A stretch of DNA of 64,000 nucleotides from Terriglobia bacterium (lineage in GTDB: Bacteria > Acidobacteriota > Terriglobia > Acidiferrales > UBA7541), in contig JAIQGG010000002.1 in the NCBI GenBank assembly GCA_020072785.1, positions 1,116,001 through 1,180,000 of the forward strand, in the 5' to 3' direction. Position numbers and translations under genes: made by a program. This document shows, in pieces, positions 16,454 through 26,645 of this stretch. The notes below the pieces were generated by a model. The model made no database searches and was not told the DNA's origin. It was given only the letters and a program-made list of their open reading frames with translations. Each line of letters starts with the position of its first letter. The first letter of the stretch is position 1.

Positions 16454-17728
16454 ATGGAGATCGTTCTCGTCGGATTGAATCACCGCACGGCGCCCGTCGA
16501 GGTGCGCGAACGGGTGTCGTTTACCGTGGAACAGGCCAAGCGCGCCGCGGAAGAGCTGCGCACGCGCGGAATTCTGGAAGAGACGCTGGTGCTTTCCACC
16601 TGTAATCGCAGCGAACTCTACGGCGTCCCCCCGGAGAGCGTGCAGGAAACCGCGGGCGCGCTCTACGCCTACCTGAGCACCTTCCATGCGGTACGCCCGG
16701 ATGATTTGCACCGCTCCCTCTATCACCATCACGACCGCGACGCGATCCGCCACCTGTTCCGGGTGGCCGCGGGTCTGGACTCCATGCTGCTCGGCGAAGC
16801 GGAAATCCTGGGGCAGGTGCGCGAGGCCTACCGCGCGGCGCACGAATTTGGAGCCACCGGGCCGGTGCTCAACCGGCTGTTTCAGGGCGCGCTGGAAGTC
16901 GGCAAGCGGGTGCGCACGGAGACGGAATTGGGGACGCGGCCGATGTCGGTGGCCTCCGCCGGCATGAAGCTGGCCGAGCGCATCTTCGGAAAACTGGCGG
17001 AGCGTACGGCTCTGGTGCTCGGCGCGGGAACGATCAGCGAGCAGGTCGTCAACCAGTTGCGCGACCGGGGCATCGGGCGGCTGCTGGTGATGAACCGTTC
17101 GCGGGACCGCGCGGAAGAGATGGCCCAGCGCTTTGGCGGGCGGGTCCTGGATTGGGCGGATTGGCAGACGGCGCTGGCCACGCCGGATATCGTCGTGTCT
17201 TCCGTGTCCGCGGAGGCGGTGCTGAGCCGCGAAGCGGTGCGCCAGGCCATGGCCGCGCGCGGCAATCGCGCCCTCCTGCTCATGGACCTGGGCGTGCCCC
17301 GCAACATCGATCCGGCGGCCGCCAGCCTTTACAACGTCTATCTCTACAACATTGACGAGCTGACGGACATCGTGGAGCAGAACCGGCGCGCGCGCGAAAC
17401 CGAAGTGCCGCGCGCGGAGTCCATCGTCGAAGAGCACGTCGGAAAATTTCTTTCCTGGCAGAGCAGCGTCGAGCTGGTCGGAGTGCTGGAATCGCTGCGC
17501 TCGCGCCTGCACGAGGAGCGCGCGGCGTTTCTGCAGGGGCATCTGCAGGGCATGACGCACCTGAGCGGCGCCGAGCGGGAACGCATCGAAGCCCTGATGG
17601 ACGGCCTGCTGGAAAAACTGCTGCTGCATCCCGCCGAACGGCTGCGCGGCGAGCGCGACCTGCGCCGGAAAATTCAGAACGTCGAAGCCTTGCGCGACCT
17701 CTTCCTGCCCGGCCGGGAGAAGCCGTGA
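16454..17728 (+). CDS. hemA: Glutamyl-tRNA reductase
   Basis: Protein of 424 residues, normal for the family. GLNHRTAPVEVRE opens the catalytic domain and STCNRSE contains the nucleophile C50. SMLLGEAEILGQVR is the family signature and ALVLGAGTISEQVVNQL is the NADPH-binding fold, followed by a C-terminal dimerisation helix. It reduces glutamyl-tRNA to glutamate-1-semialdehyde, the first committed step of C5-pathway tetrapyrrole synthesis. It starts 16 nt after hemX, and its TGA overlaps the GTG of hemC. Confidence 0.97.
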   Translation: MEIVLVGLNHRTAPVEVRERVSFTVEQAKRAAEELRTRGILEETLVLSTCNRSELYGVPPESVQETAGALYAYLSTFHAVRPDDLHRSLYHHHDRDAIRHLFRVAAGLDSMLLGEAEILGQVREAYRAAHEFGATGPVLNRLFQGALEVGKRVRTETELGTRPMSVASAGMKLAERIFGKLAERTALVLGAGTISEQVVNQLRDRGIGRLLVMNRSRDRAEEMAQRFGGRVLDWADWQTALATPDIVVSSVSAEAVLSREAVRQAMAARGNRALLLMDLGVPRNIDPAAASLYNVYLYNIDELTDIVEQNRRARETEVPRAESIVEEHVGKFLSWQSSVELVGVLESLRSRLHEERAAFLQGHLQGMTHLSGAERERIEALMDGLLEKLLLHPAERLRGERDLRRKIQNVEALRDLFLPGREKP

Positions 17729-18651
17729 GGCCGCTGCGCATTGGCACGCGCGGCAGCCTGCTCGCCAAATGGCAGGCGGAGCATGTGCGCAAACAGCTTT
17801 TCCAGTCCGCCGGGGTGGAAGCCGAACTCATCATCATCAAGACCTCCGGGGACAAGATGTTGCAGTCGCCCCTCTCTCAGATCGGCGGGAAGGGCATCTT
17901 CATCAAGGAGCTGGAAGAGGCGCTGATCGGCGGAACGATCGACCTGGCCGTGCACAGCGTCAAGGACGTGCCCACGGAGACGCCGCCGCAGCTGTTTTTC
18001 CCCGCGGTGCTGCGCCGCGAGGATGTGCGCGATTGCCTGGTGGCCGGCAATGGCGCGACGCTGGCTACGCTGCGCCAGGGCGCGCGCATCGGCACGGGGA
18101 GTTTGCGGCGCCAGGCGCAATTGCGCCGCCTGCGCCCGGATCTGGATGTGCGCGAACTGCGCGGCAACGTGGATACGCGGCTGCGCAAGGCGGAGAGCGG
18201 CGAGTACGAGGCCGTGGTGCTCTCCAAAGCCGGGCTGGACCGCCTGGGCTGGAGCCAGCGCATCAGCGAAGCGCTCTCTCCCGAGGTGTGCCTGCCCGCG
18301 GTGGGACAGGGCGCCATCACCATCCAATCGCGGAGCGCCGATGCGGAGATCGCCGAGGTGCTCGGCCAGCTCGATGATCTGGAATCGCGCAATGCGGTGA
18401 TTGCCGAGCGCTCTCTGCTGCGCACGTTGCAGGGCGGCTGCCAGGTGCCGCTGGGCGCCTGGGCGCGCATGGAGCGGGAGGATCTGGTGCTGGAGGCTTG
18501 CGTGGTGTCGGTGGACGGCACGGAATATTTCCGGGAGCGGGCCAGCGCGGAGCCGGAGCAGGCCGCGGAGCTGGGCAAAGAAGTGGGCAAGCGGCTGCTG
18601 GAAGCGGGAGCCGGACGCATTCTGGAGCAGGTGGGGCGTCAGCGTGGATAA
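17725..18651 (+). CDS. hemC: Hydroxymethylbilane synthase (porphobilinogen deaminase)
   Basis: Protein of 308 residues. Near the N-terminus are RIGTRGSLLAKWQ and HSVKDVPTE. GSLRRQAQL is the substrate-arginine region, and LQGGCQVPLG carries C239, which binds the dipyrromethane cofactor. It condenses four porphobilinogens to hydroxymethylbilane. The GTG start overlaps the hemA stop (GTGA). The following hemD start lies inside the last codons of this gene. Confidence 0.97.
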   Translation: MRPLRIGTRGSLLAKWQAEHVRKQLFQSAGVEAELIIIKTSGDKMLQSPLSQIGGKGIFIKELEEALIGGTIDLAVHSVKDVPTETPPQLFFPAVLRREDVRDCLVAGNGATLATLRQGARIGTGSLRRQAQLRRLRPDLDVRELRGNVDTRLRKAESGEYEAVVLSKAGLDRLGWSQRISEALSPEVCLPAVGQGAITIQSRSADAEIAEVLGQLDDLESRNAVIAERSLLRTLQGGCQVPLGAWARMEREDLVLEACVVSVDGTEYFRERASAEPEQAAELGKEVGKRLLEAGAGRILEQVGRQRG

Positions 18652-19453
18652 CGGCACGTCAGCGCTGGCCGGAAAGCGCGTGGTGGTGACGCGCGCCGCG
18701 GAGCAGTGCGAGGCGCTGTGCCTGGAATTGAAAGCGCTCGGCGCGACACCCCTGATGCTGCCGCTGGTGGCCTTCGCTGCGCCGGAGAATACTGCGCCGC
18801 TCGATGCGGCGCTGCGCGAGCTGGCGGAATTCGACTGGATGCTGCTGACCAGCCAGAACGCGGTGCCGGCGCTGGCCGCGCGCTGCGAGACGCTGGGCAT
18901 TTCCCTGGCCGCTGCAGCGGGCTCTCTGCGCATCGCGGCTGTGGGACCCGCTACGGCCGAGGCCGCCGAGAAGGCGGGGTTGAAGGTTGTCCATGTGGCC
19001 GCGACGCATCACGGCGTGGCCCTGGCGGAGGATCTGGGTGGGCAAGTGCGCGGGTGCCGCATCTTTCTTCCGCGCAGCGACCGCGCCAACCCGGCGCTGC
19101 CGGAAGCGCTGGTACGGCTCGGGGCGCGGGTTACGGAAGTGGTCGCTTACCGCACGCTGGCGGCTTCTCCCGCGGAAGTGGAGGTCCGGCGGCAGATGGA
19201 GCGGGGCGAAGCGGAAGCCGTGCTCTGTTTCAGCCCTTCGGCGGTGCAGCACCTGGCGGACCTTCTGGGAGCGGAGCGCATGCGCGCGCTGCAGAAACAG
19301 ATGGTGTTTGCGGCGATCGGCCCGGTGACGGCGGCGGCGCTGCGAAAAGCGGGTGTCGAGCACGTGGTGGTCGCCCCGGATGCCAGCGTGGCGGGAATTC
19401 TGGCGGCGTTGGCGGTGCACTGGCAGGCGCACGCGGGAGTGAGGCAAGGATGA
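18644..19453 (+). CDS. hemD: Uroporphyrinogen-III synthase
   Basis: Protein of 269 residues from the GTG at 18644, which overlaps hemC by 8 nt. The start was chosen because the domain begins at once with [18 protein letters not shown]. The family is poorly conserved. [51 protein letters not shown] and [12 protein letters not shown] are characteristic segments of the two-lobed fold. It closes and inverts ring D of hydroxymethylbilane to uroporphyrinogen III. Its position between hemC and hemB supports the call. The stop overlaps the hemB ATG (ATGA). Confidence 0.92.
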   Translation: MDNGTSALAGKRVVVTRAAEQCEALCLELKALGATPLMLPLVAFAAPENTAPLDAALRELAEFDWMLLTSQNAVPALAARCETLGISLAAAAGSLRIAAVGPATAEAAEKAGLKVVHVAATHHGVALAEDLGGQVRGCRIFLPRSDRANPALPEALVRLGARVTEVVAYRTLAASPAEVEVRRQMERGEAEAVLCFSPSAVQHLADLLGAERMRALQKQMVFAAIGPVTAAALRKAGVEHVVVAPDASVAGILAALAVHWQAHAGVRQG

Positions 19454-20427
19454 GCTTTCCAACGCAACGGCCGCGGCGGCTGCGGCGCAGCGAAACGCTG
19501 CGCGGCCTGGTCCGTGAAACGCGGCTGACCGCCGCCGGGCTGGTCTATCCGCTGTTCGTGTGCCCGGGCGCGAAGGTGCGGCAGGAAGTCGGCTCGATGC
19601 CGGGCGTCTTCCAGTTGTCGGTGGACCAGATCGTGGAAGAGTGCCGGCAAGTGGAAGCGCTGGGGATTCCGGCGGTGATTCTCTTCGGGTTGCCGGAAAC
19701 GAAGGACGCGCGGGGCAGTTCCTCGCTGGCGGCCACGGGGGTAGTGCAGCGCGCGATCGAGGCCATCCGCAAGGCCAAGATGCGCTTGCTGGTGATGACG
19801 GACGTCTGCCTGTGCGAGTACACCGATCACGGGCACTGCGGCGTGATTGAAAACGGGGAAGTGGCCAACGACGCCACGCTGCCGATTCTGGCGGAGCAGG
19901 CGCTCTCGCACGCGCGGGCCGGCGCGGACATTGTGGCGCCCTCGGACATGATGGACGGGCGCGTGGCGGCGATCCGTGGCGCGCTCGACGGCAACGGCTT
20001 TGCCGACGTCGCGATTCTGTCCTATGCGGCCAAGTACTGCTCCGGCTTCTACGGGCCGTTCCGCGAGGCGGCGGATTCCACACCGCAGTTCGGAGACCGC
20101 CGAAGCTACCAGATGGATCCTGCCAACGCCTGCGAGGCGCTCAAGGAAGTGGAGCAAGACCTGGCCGAGGGCGCGGACATGGTCATGGTCAAGCCGGCGC
20201 TGCCCTATCTGGATATTATCCGGCGCGTGCGCGAACAGGTGCATGTGCCGGTGGCGGCGTACAACGTCAGCGGGGAATACTCCATGGTCAAGGCCGCGGC
20301 GCAGAAGGGCTGGCTGGACGAGAAGCGCGTGGTGCTGGAGCTGCTCACGGGGATTCAGCGCGCCGGGGCCAGCATTATCCTGACCTACCACGCGAAGGAT
20401 GCCGCGCGCTGGCTGAAGCAATCGTGA
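19450..20427 (+). CDS. hemB: Delta-aminolevulinic acid dehydratase (porphobilinogen synthase)
   Basis: Protein of 325 residues. The Schiff-base lysines are K195 in [13 protein letters not shown] and K248 in [13 protein letters not shown]. The cysteines of [14 protein letters not shown] (C120, C122, C130) indicate a zinc-dependent active site. It condenses two aminolevulinate molecules to porphobilinogen. The ATG overlaps the hemD stop (ATGA) and is preceded by GAGGCAAGG. hemL follows 13 nt downstream. Confidence 0.97.
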   Translation: MSFPTQRPRRLRRSETLRGLVRETRLTAAGLVYPLFVCPGAKVRQEVGSMPGVFQLSVDQIVEECRQVEALGIPAVILFGLPETKDARGSSSLAATGVVQRAIEAIRKAKMRLLVMTDVCLCEYTDHGHCGVIENGEVANDATLPILAEQALSHARAGADIVAPSDMMDGRVAAIRGALDGNGFADVAILSYAAKYCSGFYGPFREAADSTPQFGDRRSYQMDPANACEALKEVEQDLAEGADMVMVKPALPYLDIIRRVREQVHVPVAAYNVSGEYSMVKAAAQKGWLDEKRVVLELLTGIQRAGASIILTYHAKDAARWLKQS

Positions 20428-20440
20428 GGAGCAAGAGGCC

Positions 20441-21757
20441 ATGAGTGCAACCAAGGCGACGTTGAATCCGGAGCGGCGGCGTTCGCGCGAGATTTTCCAG
20501 CGCGGGGAGAAGGTGCTGGTCGGCGGCGTGAACAGTCCGGTACGGGCCTTCCGCTCGGTGGGCGGCGACCCGCTGATCATCGAGCGGGGCCGCGGCGCGC
20601 GCATTTTTGACGCGGACGGCAACGAATATCTGGATTACATCGGCTCGTGGGGAGCGATGCTGCTGGGGCACGCGCATCCGGCGGTAACCGCGGCGATTGC
20701 CGAGCAGGCGCAGCGCGGCACCAGCTTCGGCGCGACGACCGAGCTGGAGATCGAGCTGGCCACGCGGATTACCCGGGCTGTTCCGTTCCTCGAGAAGATC
20801 CGCTTCGTCTCCAGCGGCACGGAAGCCACGATGAGCGCGCTGCGGCTGGCGCGGGCCTTCACCAAGCGCGACCTGCTGGTGAAGTTCGAAGGCTGCTACC
20901 ACGGGCATGCCGACAGCTTTCTCTCGCAGGCGGGTTCCGGACTGGCCACGCTGGGAATCGCGGCGTGTCCGGGCGTGCCGCAGGGGCTGGCGGAGCTTAC
21001 GCTCAACGTGCCGTACAACGATCTGAACGCGGTCGAGCGCTTGTTCGCGCAACATGCCGGGAAGATTGCCGCGGTCATCGTCGAGCCCATCGCCGCGAAT
21101 ATGGGCGTGGTCCTGCCGGAGCCGGGCTTCCTCGCCGGGCTGCGGGAGCTGACGCGCAAGCACGGCGCGCTGCTTATCGTGGACGAAGTCATCACCGGCT
21201 TCCGCCTGCACCATGGCGCGGCGCAGACCCTGCTGGGGGTTGAAGGCGACCTCACCACGCTGGGAAAAATCATCGGCGGGGGCTTGCCCGCCGCGGCTTA
21301 CGGCGGCCGCGCGGAGATCATGAATCACGTGGCCCCGCTCGGAGCGGTCTACCAGGCCGGAACGCTGGCCGGAAATCCGCTGGCCATGCGCGCGGGAATC
21401 GCCACGTTGCAGGAATTGAGCGCGCCGGGGAAGTATGAAGCGCTGAACGCGCTGGCCGAAAAATTCGTTGCGGACCTGAAGCGAGCGCTCGCGGAAAGCG
21501 GCGTCCAGGGGCACATCAATGCCCGCGGCTCGCTGGCCACCCTGTTCTTCTGTGCCGGGCCGGTCCGCAACTACGACGACGCGAAGCGCTCGGACACCGC
21601 GCGCTACGCACGGTTCTTCCGGGAGATGCTCAACCGCGGAGTCTTCCTCTCGCCGGCGCAGTTCGAAGCGCTGTTCGTCTCCATGGCGCACACGCCGGCC
21701 GATCTGGCCGCCACCATCGCTGCCGTGCGGGAAAGCCTGCAGGCCGCGAGCGCCTAA
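20441..21757 (+). CDS. hemL: Glutamate-1-semialdehyde 2,1-aminomutase
   Basis: PLP-dependent class III aminotransferase-fold enzyme of 438 residues. VGGVNSPVRAF is the HemL-specific N-terminus, VSSGTEATMSALRLAR lies near the phosphate site, and K276 in LGKIIGGGLPAAAYGG is the PLP lysine. It converts glutamate-1-semialdehyde to 5-aminolevulinate, completing the HemA route. It is the last gene of the operon. No clear terminator hairpin is visible in the 36 nt before the convergent DUF421 gene. Confidence 0.97.
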   Translation: MSATKATLNPERRRSREIFQRGEKVLVGGVNSPVRAFRSVGGDPLIIERGRGARIFDADGNEYLDYIGSWGAMLLGHAHPAVTAAIAEQAQRGTSFGATTELEIELATRITRAVPFLEKIRFVSSGTEATMSALRLARAFTKRDLLVKFEGCYHGHADSFLSQAGSGLATLGIAACPGVPQGLAELTLNVPYNDLNAVERLFAQHAGKIAAVIVEPIAANMGVVLPEPGFLAGLRELTRKHGALLIVDEVITGFRLHHGAAQTLLGVEGDLTTLGKIIGGGLPAAAYGGRAEIMNHVAPLGAVYQAGTLAGNPLAMRAGIATLQELSAPGKYEALNALAEKFVADLKRALAESGVQGHINARGSLATLFFCAGPVRNYDDAKRSDTARYARFFREMLNRGVFLSPAQFEALFVSMAHTPADLAATIAAVRESLQAASA

Positions 21758-21793
21758 CCTTTCCGTTTTCCTTTAAATTCAAGCAATCTGTAA

Positions 21794-22381
21794 TCAGTGG
21801 GATGCCGCGGGCTCTCCCCCGCGCTTGCGCGTCAACTCCGCCGTCAATTGGTCCAGCCGCGCCAGCAGTTCGAGGTGCCGCTTCTCGTCGGGCTGCGGCT
21901 TCTTCCCGATGAATACCAGGGTCCCGCCGGGTTCCAGGACGCACTGCTGAACATCGGAGAGGGATTCGAATCCCTGTCTGTGTGCGGCGGCTTCAAGTTC
22001 GGCGATGGTGATGAGCTCGCGGCGGAGGTTGCGGGTGCGCACCTTGCCGTCTTCGATCAGGATGTCCGGGGAACCTTCGACGAATTCATCGAGCTTGCGG
22101 TGATTATAGAGAAAGCGGACGACCAGGGCGTTGATCAGGAGCAGCGCCGAAGCGCCGATAATCCCTCCGGTCACGCTGTTGTCGTCGCCGATGATGGCAT
22201 TCTGCACGGTATTGGAAAGCGTCAGCAGGACGACCAGGTCGAAGGGATTGAGCTGGGCGAGCTCCCGCTTTCCGGCGAGGCGCAGACTGATCACCAGAAA
22301 GGCGTAGACGATTACCGGGCGCAAGACCTTCTCCAGCACGGGTAGCCCCAGGACAAACATGTGGCTCAGGATGAGGTGCAT
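21794..22381 (-). CDS. DUF421 (YetF-like) membrane protein
   Basis: Protein of 195 residues with three N-terminal membrane helices (around 18-35, 45-63 and 70-92) and a soluble C-terminal domain. RLAGKRELAQLNPFDLVVLLTLSNTVQNAI is the DUF421 signature region, followed by GSPDILIEDGKV and the strand LEPGGTLVFIGK. The AGGAGG site 9 nt upstream of the ATG at 22381 supports the start. The biochemical role of the family is not established; Bacillus members affect spores. It does not appear linked to the haem genes. Confidence 0.85.
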   Translation of the reverse strand: MHLILSHMFVLGLPVLEKVLRPVIVYAFLVISLRLAGKRELAQLNPFDLVVLLTLSNTVQNAIIGDDNSVTGGIIGASALLLINALVVRFLYNHRKLDEFVEGSPDILIEDGKVRTRNLRRELITIAELEAAAHRQGFESLSDVQQCVLEPGGTLVFIGKKPQPDEKRHLELLARLDQLTAELTRKRGGEPAASH

Positions 22382-22746
22382 CGCTTCGAAACCTCCTCGA
22401 AAAAGAGACGGCTGGTCAGCACGGTAAAAAACGCGCCGCCTGCCGCCGCGGGTGCCGCAAGCCTAGCATGAGGCCCGGGCGGGGTGAAGGAGATGGGAAA
22501 AAAGCCATGGCCGGAAGGGCATGTTGTGGCATTATGCTTTGGAAACATTTGTTCCCGTGGCAGTTCCAAAGTGGGAAAAAGGTTTAAGATAAAAGTATCG
22601 ATTATCACGTAGTGCTGTAGGCTAGTGGGTCATCCGAGCTTCACACGGGCCAATTTCGACGTTAAGGTAAGTGGCTAAAGAGGATACTGCGCAAAAGCCT
22701 TGTCCGCCGTTGGCTGTGCGCGTCGGACAGAGGTTTTCGCGACTCT
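22382..22746. other. 365-nt intergenic region upstream of the hybrid kinase
   Basis: No gene is visible. The part around 22550-22620 is AT-richer than the surroundings and is the likely promoter area for the plus-strand kinase. No convincing -35/-10 pair was found. A short stem TGTCCG (22701-22706) / CGGACA (22724-22729) lies in the presumed 5' leader. Confidence 0.4.
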
Positions 22747-25164
22747 ATGGCACATCGCGTCTCCCAAGACTCTGGAATCCAGCCCCGGGCCGAACAGCTC
22801 TTTGCCCTGGTCAAGAGTTCACGCAATCTGTTCGTGCTGCTTGGCGCGGATGGAACGCTCCTCTACATAAACCCTGCGTTTACAACGATTTTAGGATATT
22901 CCCCGGAAGAGATCCTGGGAACCAGCATCCTCTCTTTACTCCACCCCAAGGAGCTGGCCGCGGCACGCCTGAGCTTTCAGTCCCTGGCCAATCAGGCTGG
23001 TGCGGAGATGAATGGGCGCTGCCGATTGCTCTGCAAGGACGGGTCGTGGCGGCAGTTCGAAGCCGTCGGACAAAGCTATCTGCACGAGCCCGCCATCGGG
23101 GCCATCGTCGCCAACTATCGGGATGTCACCGAGCGCCTTCGCATGGAGTCCGAGCGGCGGGTCATCGCGGAAGTCATCCACGCGCTGAACCAGACCAGCA
23201 ACCTCGATGAGCTGCTCGCGCGCATTCACCAGGCTTTGAAAAAGGTGCTCTACGCGGAGAACTGTTTTATCGCCCTGCATGATCCGGAAACCGGCACCTT
23301 TCAGTTTCCTTTCTTTGTGGACCGTTTCGATACCGCGCCGCCGCCGCAGAAGATCGGGCGGAGCTGTACGGCTTATGTGTTTCGCACCGGGCGCGCGGAG
23401 CTTATCCCCCAGGCGAAGTTTGACCGCCTGGTGGAGTCCGGCGAAGTGGAGCTGGTGGGCTCGCCGTCGCCGGCCTGGCTGGGCGTGCCGCTGAAGACGC
23501 CGACGGCTACGATCGGCGTGCTGGTGGTGCAGCATTACGAGCAGGAAGACGTTTACGACAAGCGCGATCTGGAATTTCTCGATTCCGTGGGCGGCACCAT
23601 CGCGCTGGCCATTGAGCGGCGCCGCGCGGAAGACGCGCTGCGCAAAAGCGAATTGACGTTCCGTCTCCTGTTCGCGCATAACCCGATCCCTACCTGGGTT
23701 TTCGATTTCGATACCCTGCTCTTCATCGAAGTGAACGAATCCGCGGAGAAGCAGTACGGATTTACGGCGGATGAGTTCCGCCAGATGACCGTAATGGGAA
23801 TCTGCGCAGAGGAAAACCCCCAGCTGGTGTTGCGGCGGATGGCGGAATCGCTAGCCATGGGCGGCGGGCGTTTCGCAGGCAACTTCAAGCACCGCAGGAA
23901 AGACGGGAAGGTGATTGAAACCGAAGTGATCGCGCACGAACTGGAATACGGGGGACGTCACGTGTGTCTGGTCGTGGCACGGGATATCACCGAGCGCCAG
24001 CTTCTGGAACAGCAGTTGCGCCAGGCGCAGAAGATGGAAGCGGTGGGGCGGCTGGCAGGCGGCGTGGCGCACGATTTCAACAACTTGCTGATGGTCATCA
24101 AGGGGCATACGGAACTCCTGCTCAGCTCGCTGGCGGCGACGCCGCAGGCCTCCCGCAAGATCGAGCAGATCGACCGCGCGGCGGACCGCGCCGTGTCCCT
24201 CACGCGGCAACTCCTGGCTTTCAGCCGCATGCAGGTGCTGCAGCCGCGGGTCTTGAACCTCAACCAGATCGTTGTGGAGATGGGCAAGCTTTTGCCGCGG
24301 CTGATCGGGGAAGATATCGAGCTGGTGGTCCACGAGCAGGCGGATCTCGGCTCGATTCGCGCGGACGCCAGCCAGATGGAACAGATCATCATGAATCTGG
24401 CGGTCAACGCGCGGGACGCCATGCCCTCCGGCGGCCGGCTGCTGATCGAGACGGGCAACGTGGATCTGGACGGACATTACAATGCGACCCATCCGATGGT
24501 GCAGCCGGGACGCTACGTCCTGCTGGCCGTCTCGGATACCGGCACGGGCATGGATGCGGAAACGCAGGCGCACATCTTCGAGCCCTTTTTCACCACCAAG
24601 GAGCAGGGAAAGGGAACTGGCCTGGGGCTGGCGACCGTCTATGGCGTGGTCAAGCAGAGCGGCGGCTGGATCTGGGTGTACAGCGAACTGGGCAAGGGCA
24701 CCACTTTCAAGATCTATCTGCCGCGCGTGGATCAGCCGGTGGAGCAGACCGGCGCCTCGGTGAAAGTCGCGGAGATTCCCCGCGGCACCGAGACCATCCT
24801 GCTGGCTGAAGACGAGCAGGACGTGCGCGAGGTAGCTCGCGAGTTCCTGGAGTCCGGCGGCTACGTGGTGCTGGAGGCCGGCGACGGCGAAGAAGCCCTG
24901 CGCCTCGCGGAGCGACACGCCGGCGCGATCGACTTGCTGGTGACGGACATGGTCATGCCGGGAATGACCGGACGGGAACTGGCGGAGCGCATGCAGGCGC
25001 TGCGTGCCGTGGGCCGCGTGATCTTCATGTCCGGTTATACGGAGCAGGCAGCGGCGCAGTCTCAGTTGCAAGGCGACTGTTCGAAACTGCTCACCAAGCC
25101 GTTCGGCCGCGCGACCATGCTCCGCGCCGTACGCGAACTGCTCTCCCGGTCCCTTCCCTCCTAA
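22747..25164 (+). CDS. Hybrid histidine kinase (PAS-GAF-PAS-HisKA-HATPase-REC)
   Basis: Soluble sensor kinase of 805 residues with no membrane helix. Order: PAS (about 15-130), GAF (about 150-292), PAS (about 300-418), HisKA with H442 in GGVAHDFNNLL, HATPase (DTGTGMD and KGTGLGLATVYG), then a C-terminal receiver with acidic pocket AEDEQ and phospho-acceptor in LLVTDMVMPG. The dimerisation motif HDFNN is typical of large hybrid kinases. It probably senses a cytoplasmic or small-molecule signal through PAS/GAF. No partner regulator is adjacent, so the output is unknown. Confidence 0.92.
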   Translation: MAHRVSQDSGIQPRAEQLFALVKSSRNLFVLLGADGTLLYINPAFTTILGYSPEEILGTSILSLLHPKELAAARLSFQSLANQAGAEMNGRCRLLCKDGSWRQFEAVGQSYLHEPAIGAIVANYRDVTERLRMESERRVIAEVIHALNQTSNLDELLARIHQALKKVLYAENCFIALHDPETGTFQFPFFVDRFDTAPPPQKIGRSCTAYVFRTGRAELIPQAKFDRLVESGEVELVGSPSPAWLGVPLKTPTATIGVLVVQHYEQEDVYDKRDLEFLDSVGGTIALAIERRRAEDALRKSELTFRLLFAHNPIPTWVFDFDTLLFIEVNESAEKQYGFTADEFRQMTVMGICAEENPQLVLRRMAESLAMGGGRFAGNFKHRRKDGKVIETEVIAHELEYGGRHVCLVVARDITERQLLEQQLRQAQKMEAVGRLAGGVAHDFNNLLMVIKGHTELLLSSLAATPQASRKIEQIDRAADRAVSLTRQLLAFSRMQVLQPRVLNLNQIVVEMGKLLPRLIGEDIELVVHEQADLGSIRADASQMEQIIMNLAVNARDAMPSGGRLLIETGNVDLDGHYNATHPMVQPGRYVLLAVSDTGTGMDAETQAHIFEPFFTTKEQGKGTGLGLATVYGVVKQSGGWIWVYSELGKGTTFKIYLPRVDQPVEQTGASVKVAEIPRGTETILLAEDEQDVREVAREFLESGGYVVLEAGDGEEALRLAERHAGAIDLLVTDMVMPGMTGRELAERMQALRAVGRVIFMSGYTEQAAAQSQLQGDCSKLLTKPFGRATMLRAVRELLSRSLPS

Positions 25165-25234
25165 TTTTAGATTCGGCCAGCCTGTGCTTCTTCGGCAGAT
25201 GCTTTGCCAGGAAGGGTATTCCTGTCTGTCCCGC

Positions 25235-26644
25235 TTAGGCGATCCGCGGATGCTTGCGGTGCCAGTTCGTTCTCTGCTGGAAGGTGCGCGCCGCTTGAAT
25301 GACCGCCAGGTCGTCTCCGGCGCGGCCCACCAGTTGCAACCCTACGGGCAGATTGTCCGCGGTGAATCCGCAGGGTACGGAAAGCGCGGGCAGGCCGCAG
25401 AGATTGCCAATGCCCCCGAGAGGGTCGGCAAAGGTCAGGCCGGTCTCGAGGTTGAGGTCCAGCTTGTTGGCGGCGACGGGCTCGGCCGCGGTGGCCAGGA
25501 CGTCGTAGGACTGGAAGAGGTCGTCCATCTTGTGCTGGAGGACGTCGCGCACGCGCAGCGCCGTGACGTAGTCGCTCGCCGGAATGAATTCGTTGACGTA
25601 GCCCGCGATCTGTCCCAGCGGGTCGGTCAGCTCCGCGACGCGCCCGGAGTGCAGAAGATCGCGAAACGCCGAAGCCCCTTCGACTCCGATGATCACGCTG
25701 CCGGCCGCTTCGAACGGCCCTTCAGGCAGCTCCGCGTCCTTCGTTCCCGGGAAAAGCTTGCGGATTACGTGCTCGGTCTCGTTCATTACCTTGGCCACCC
25801 CCAGTTCCATCTCCTTCCAGGCGTTGGTCAGCCAGCCGATGCGCAACGGGCCGCGGAGACGCTCGGTGGCCGGGGAATAGGTGAAGGCGGCGCGGTCCAC
25901 GGCCAGCGTGCTGCGGTCGTTGCTATCGTGTCCGGCCAGGACCGCAAAGACCCGCGCGCAATCCTCGGCGCTGCGCCCGAGGGGGCCGATCTTGTCCATC
26001 GAGTAGGAGAGCGCCATGGCCCCGTAACGGCTCACCCGGCCGTACGTGGGGCGCAGCCCGCTGACCCCGCAATAGGACGCCGGGCAAACGATGGAGCCCC
26101 AGGTTTCCGTGCCGAGCGCGAAGGCCGCCAGCCCGGCGGCCATGATGGCCCCCGAGCCGGAAGAGGACCCGCACGTCCAGCATTCGGTGTTCCAGGGATT
26201 CTTGGCCGCGCCGGTCAGCGAGGCGGAGGCAAAGCGGTAGCCCATTCCTCCAGCCAGCTCGATCATGGCGGATTTCCCCAGCAGGACGGCTCCGGCGCGG
26301 TTCAGGTGTTCGATGACCGTGGCGTTGTAGGCAAAGGTCTGCTCGGCATAGGGTTTTGCGCCCCAGGTAGTGGGATAGCCCTTCACCGCCAGGAGATCCT
26401 TTGCCGCGTAGGGCATGCCGTGCAAGGGCCCGCGATAGTGGCCCCCGCGGATTTCCTTTTCCGCTTTGTGGGCCTGTTCCAGCGCCAGATCCGGCGTGAG
26501 CCGGGCGTAGGCATTGAAACGCGGCCCCAGCTTTTCACTGCGCGCCAGATAGCTTTCGGTCAGCTCGACCGGGGACAGTTGCTTGGCTTCGATGCGCTTG
26601 GCCAGTTCCGTCAGGGACAGGTAGAGAATTTCCTCGCCGAGCAT
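25235..26644 (-). CDS. Amidase (amidase-signature family)
   Basis: Protein of 469 residues. The Ser-cisSer-Lys triad is visible: K82 in PYAAKDLLAVKG, the serine cluster of CGSSSGSG (159-165) and S184 in GTETWGSI. It hydrolyses or transfers an amide. It resembles GatA in the core, but no gatB is adjacent, so an amidohydrolase role is more likely than tRNA amidation. The ATG lies one base after the stop of the upstream Tat-signal gene, and GGAAGGGG sits 8 nt before it. The enzyme has no signal peptide of its own. Confidence 0.87.
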   Translation of the reverse strand: MLGEEILYLSLTELAKRIEAKQLSPVELTESYLARSEKLGPRFNAYARLTPDLALEQAHKAEKEIRGGHYRGPLHGMPYAAKDLLAVKGYPTTWGAKPYAEQTFAYNATVIEHLNRAGAVLLGKSAMIELAGGMGYRFASASLTGAAKNPWNTECWTCGSSSGSGAIMAAGLAAFALGTETWGSIVCPASYCGVSGLRPTYGRVSRYGAMALSYSMDKIGPLGRSAEDCARVFAVLAGHDSNDRSTLAVDRAAFTYSPATERLRGPLRIGWLTNAWKEMELGVAKVMNETEHVIRKLFPGTKDAELPEGPFEAAGSVIIGVEGASAFRDLLHSGRVAELTDPLGQIAGYVNEFIPASDYVTALRVRDVLQHKMDDLFQSYDVLATAAEPVAANKLDLNLETGLTFADPLGGIGNLCGLPALSVPCGFTADNLPVGLQLVGRAGDDLAVIQAARTFQQRTNWHRKHPRIA

Positions 26645-26645
26645 G

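Noticed and set aside
22640-22729. Possible c-di-GMP (GEMM) riboswitch before the hybrid kinase, from GCGCAAAAGCC
   Set aside because: The companion GGGCAAACC segment and the short P1b hairpin are missing, and the spacing is wrong. Only a 6-bp stem is certain.
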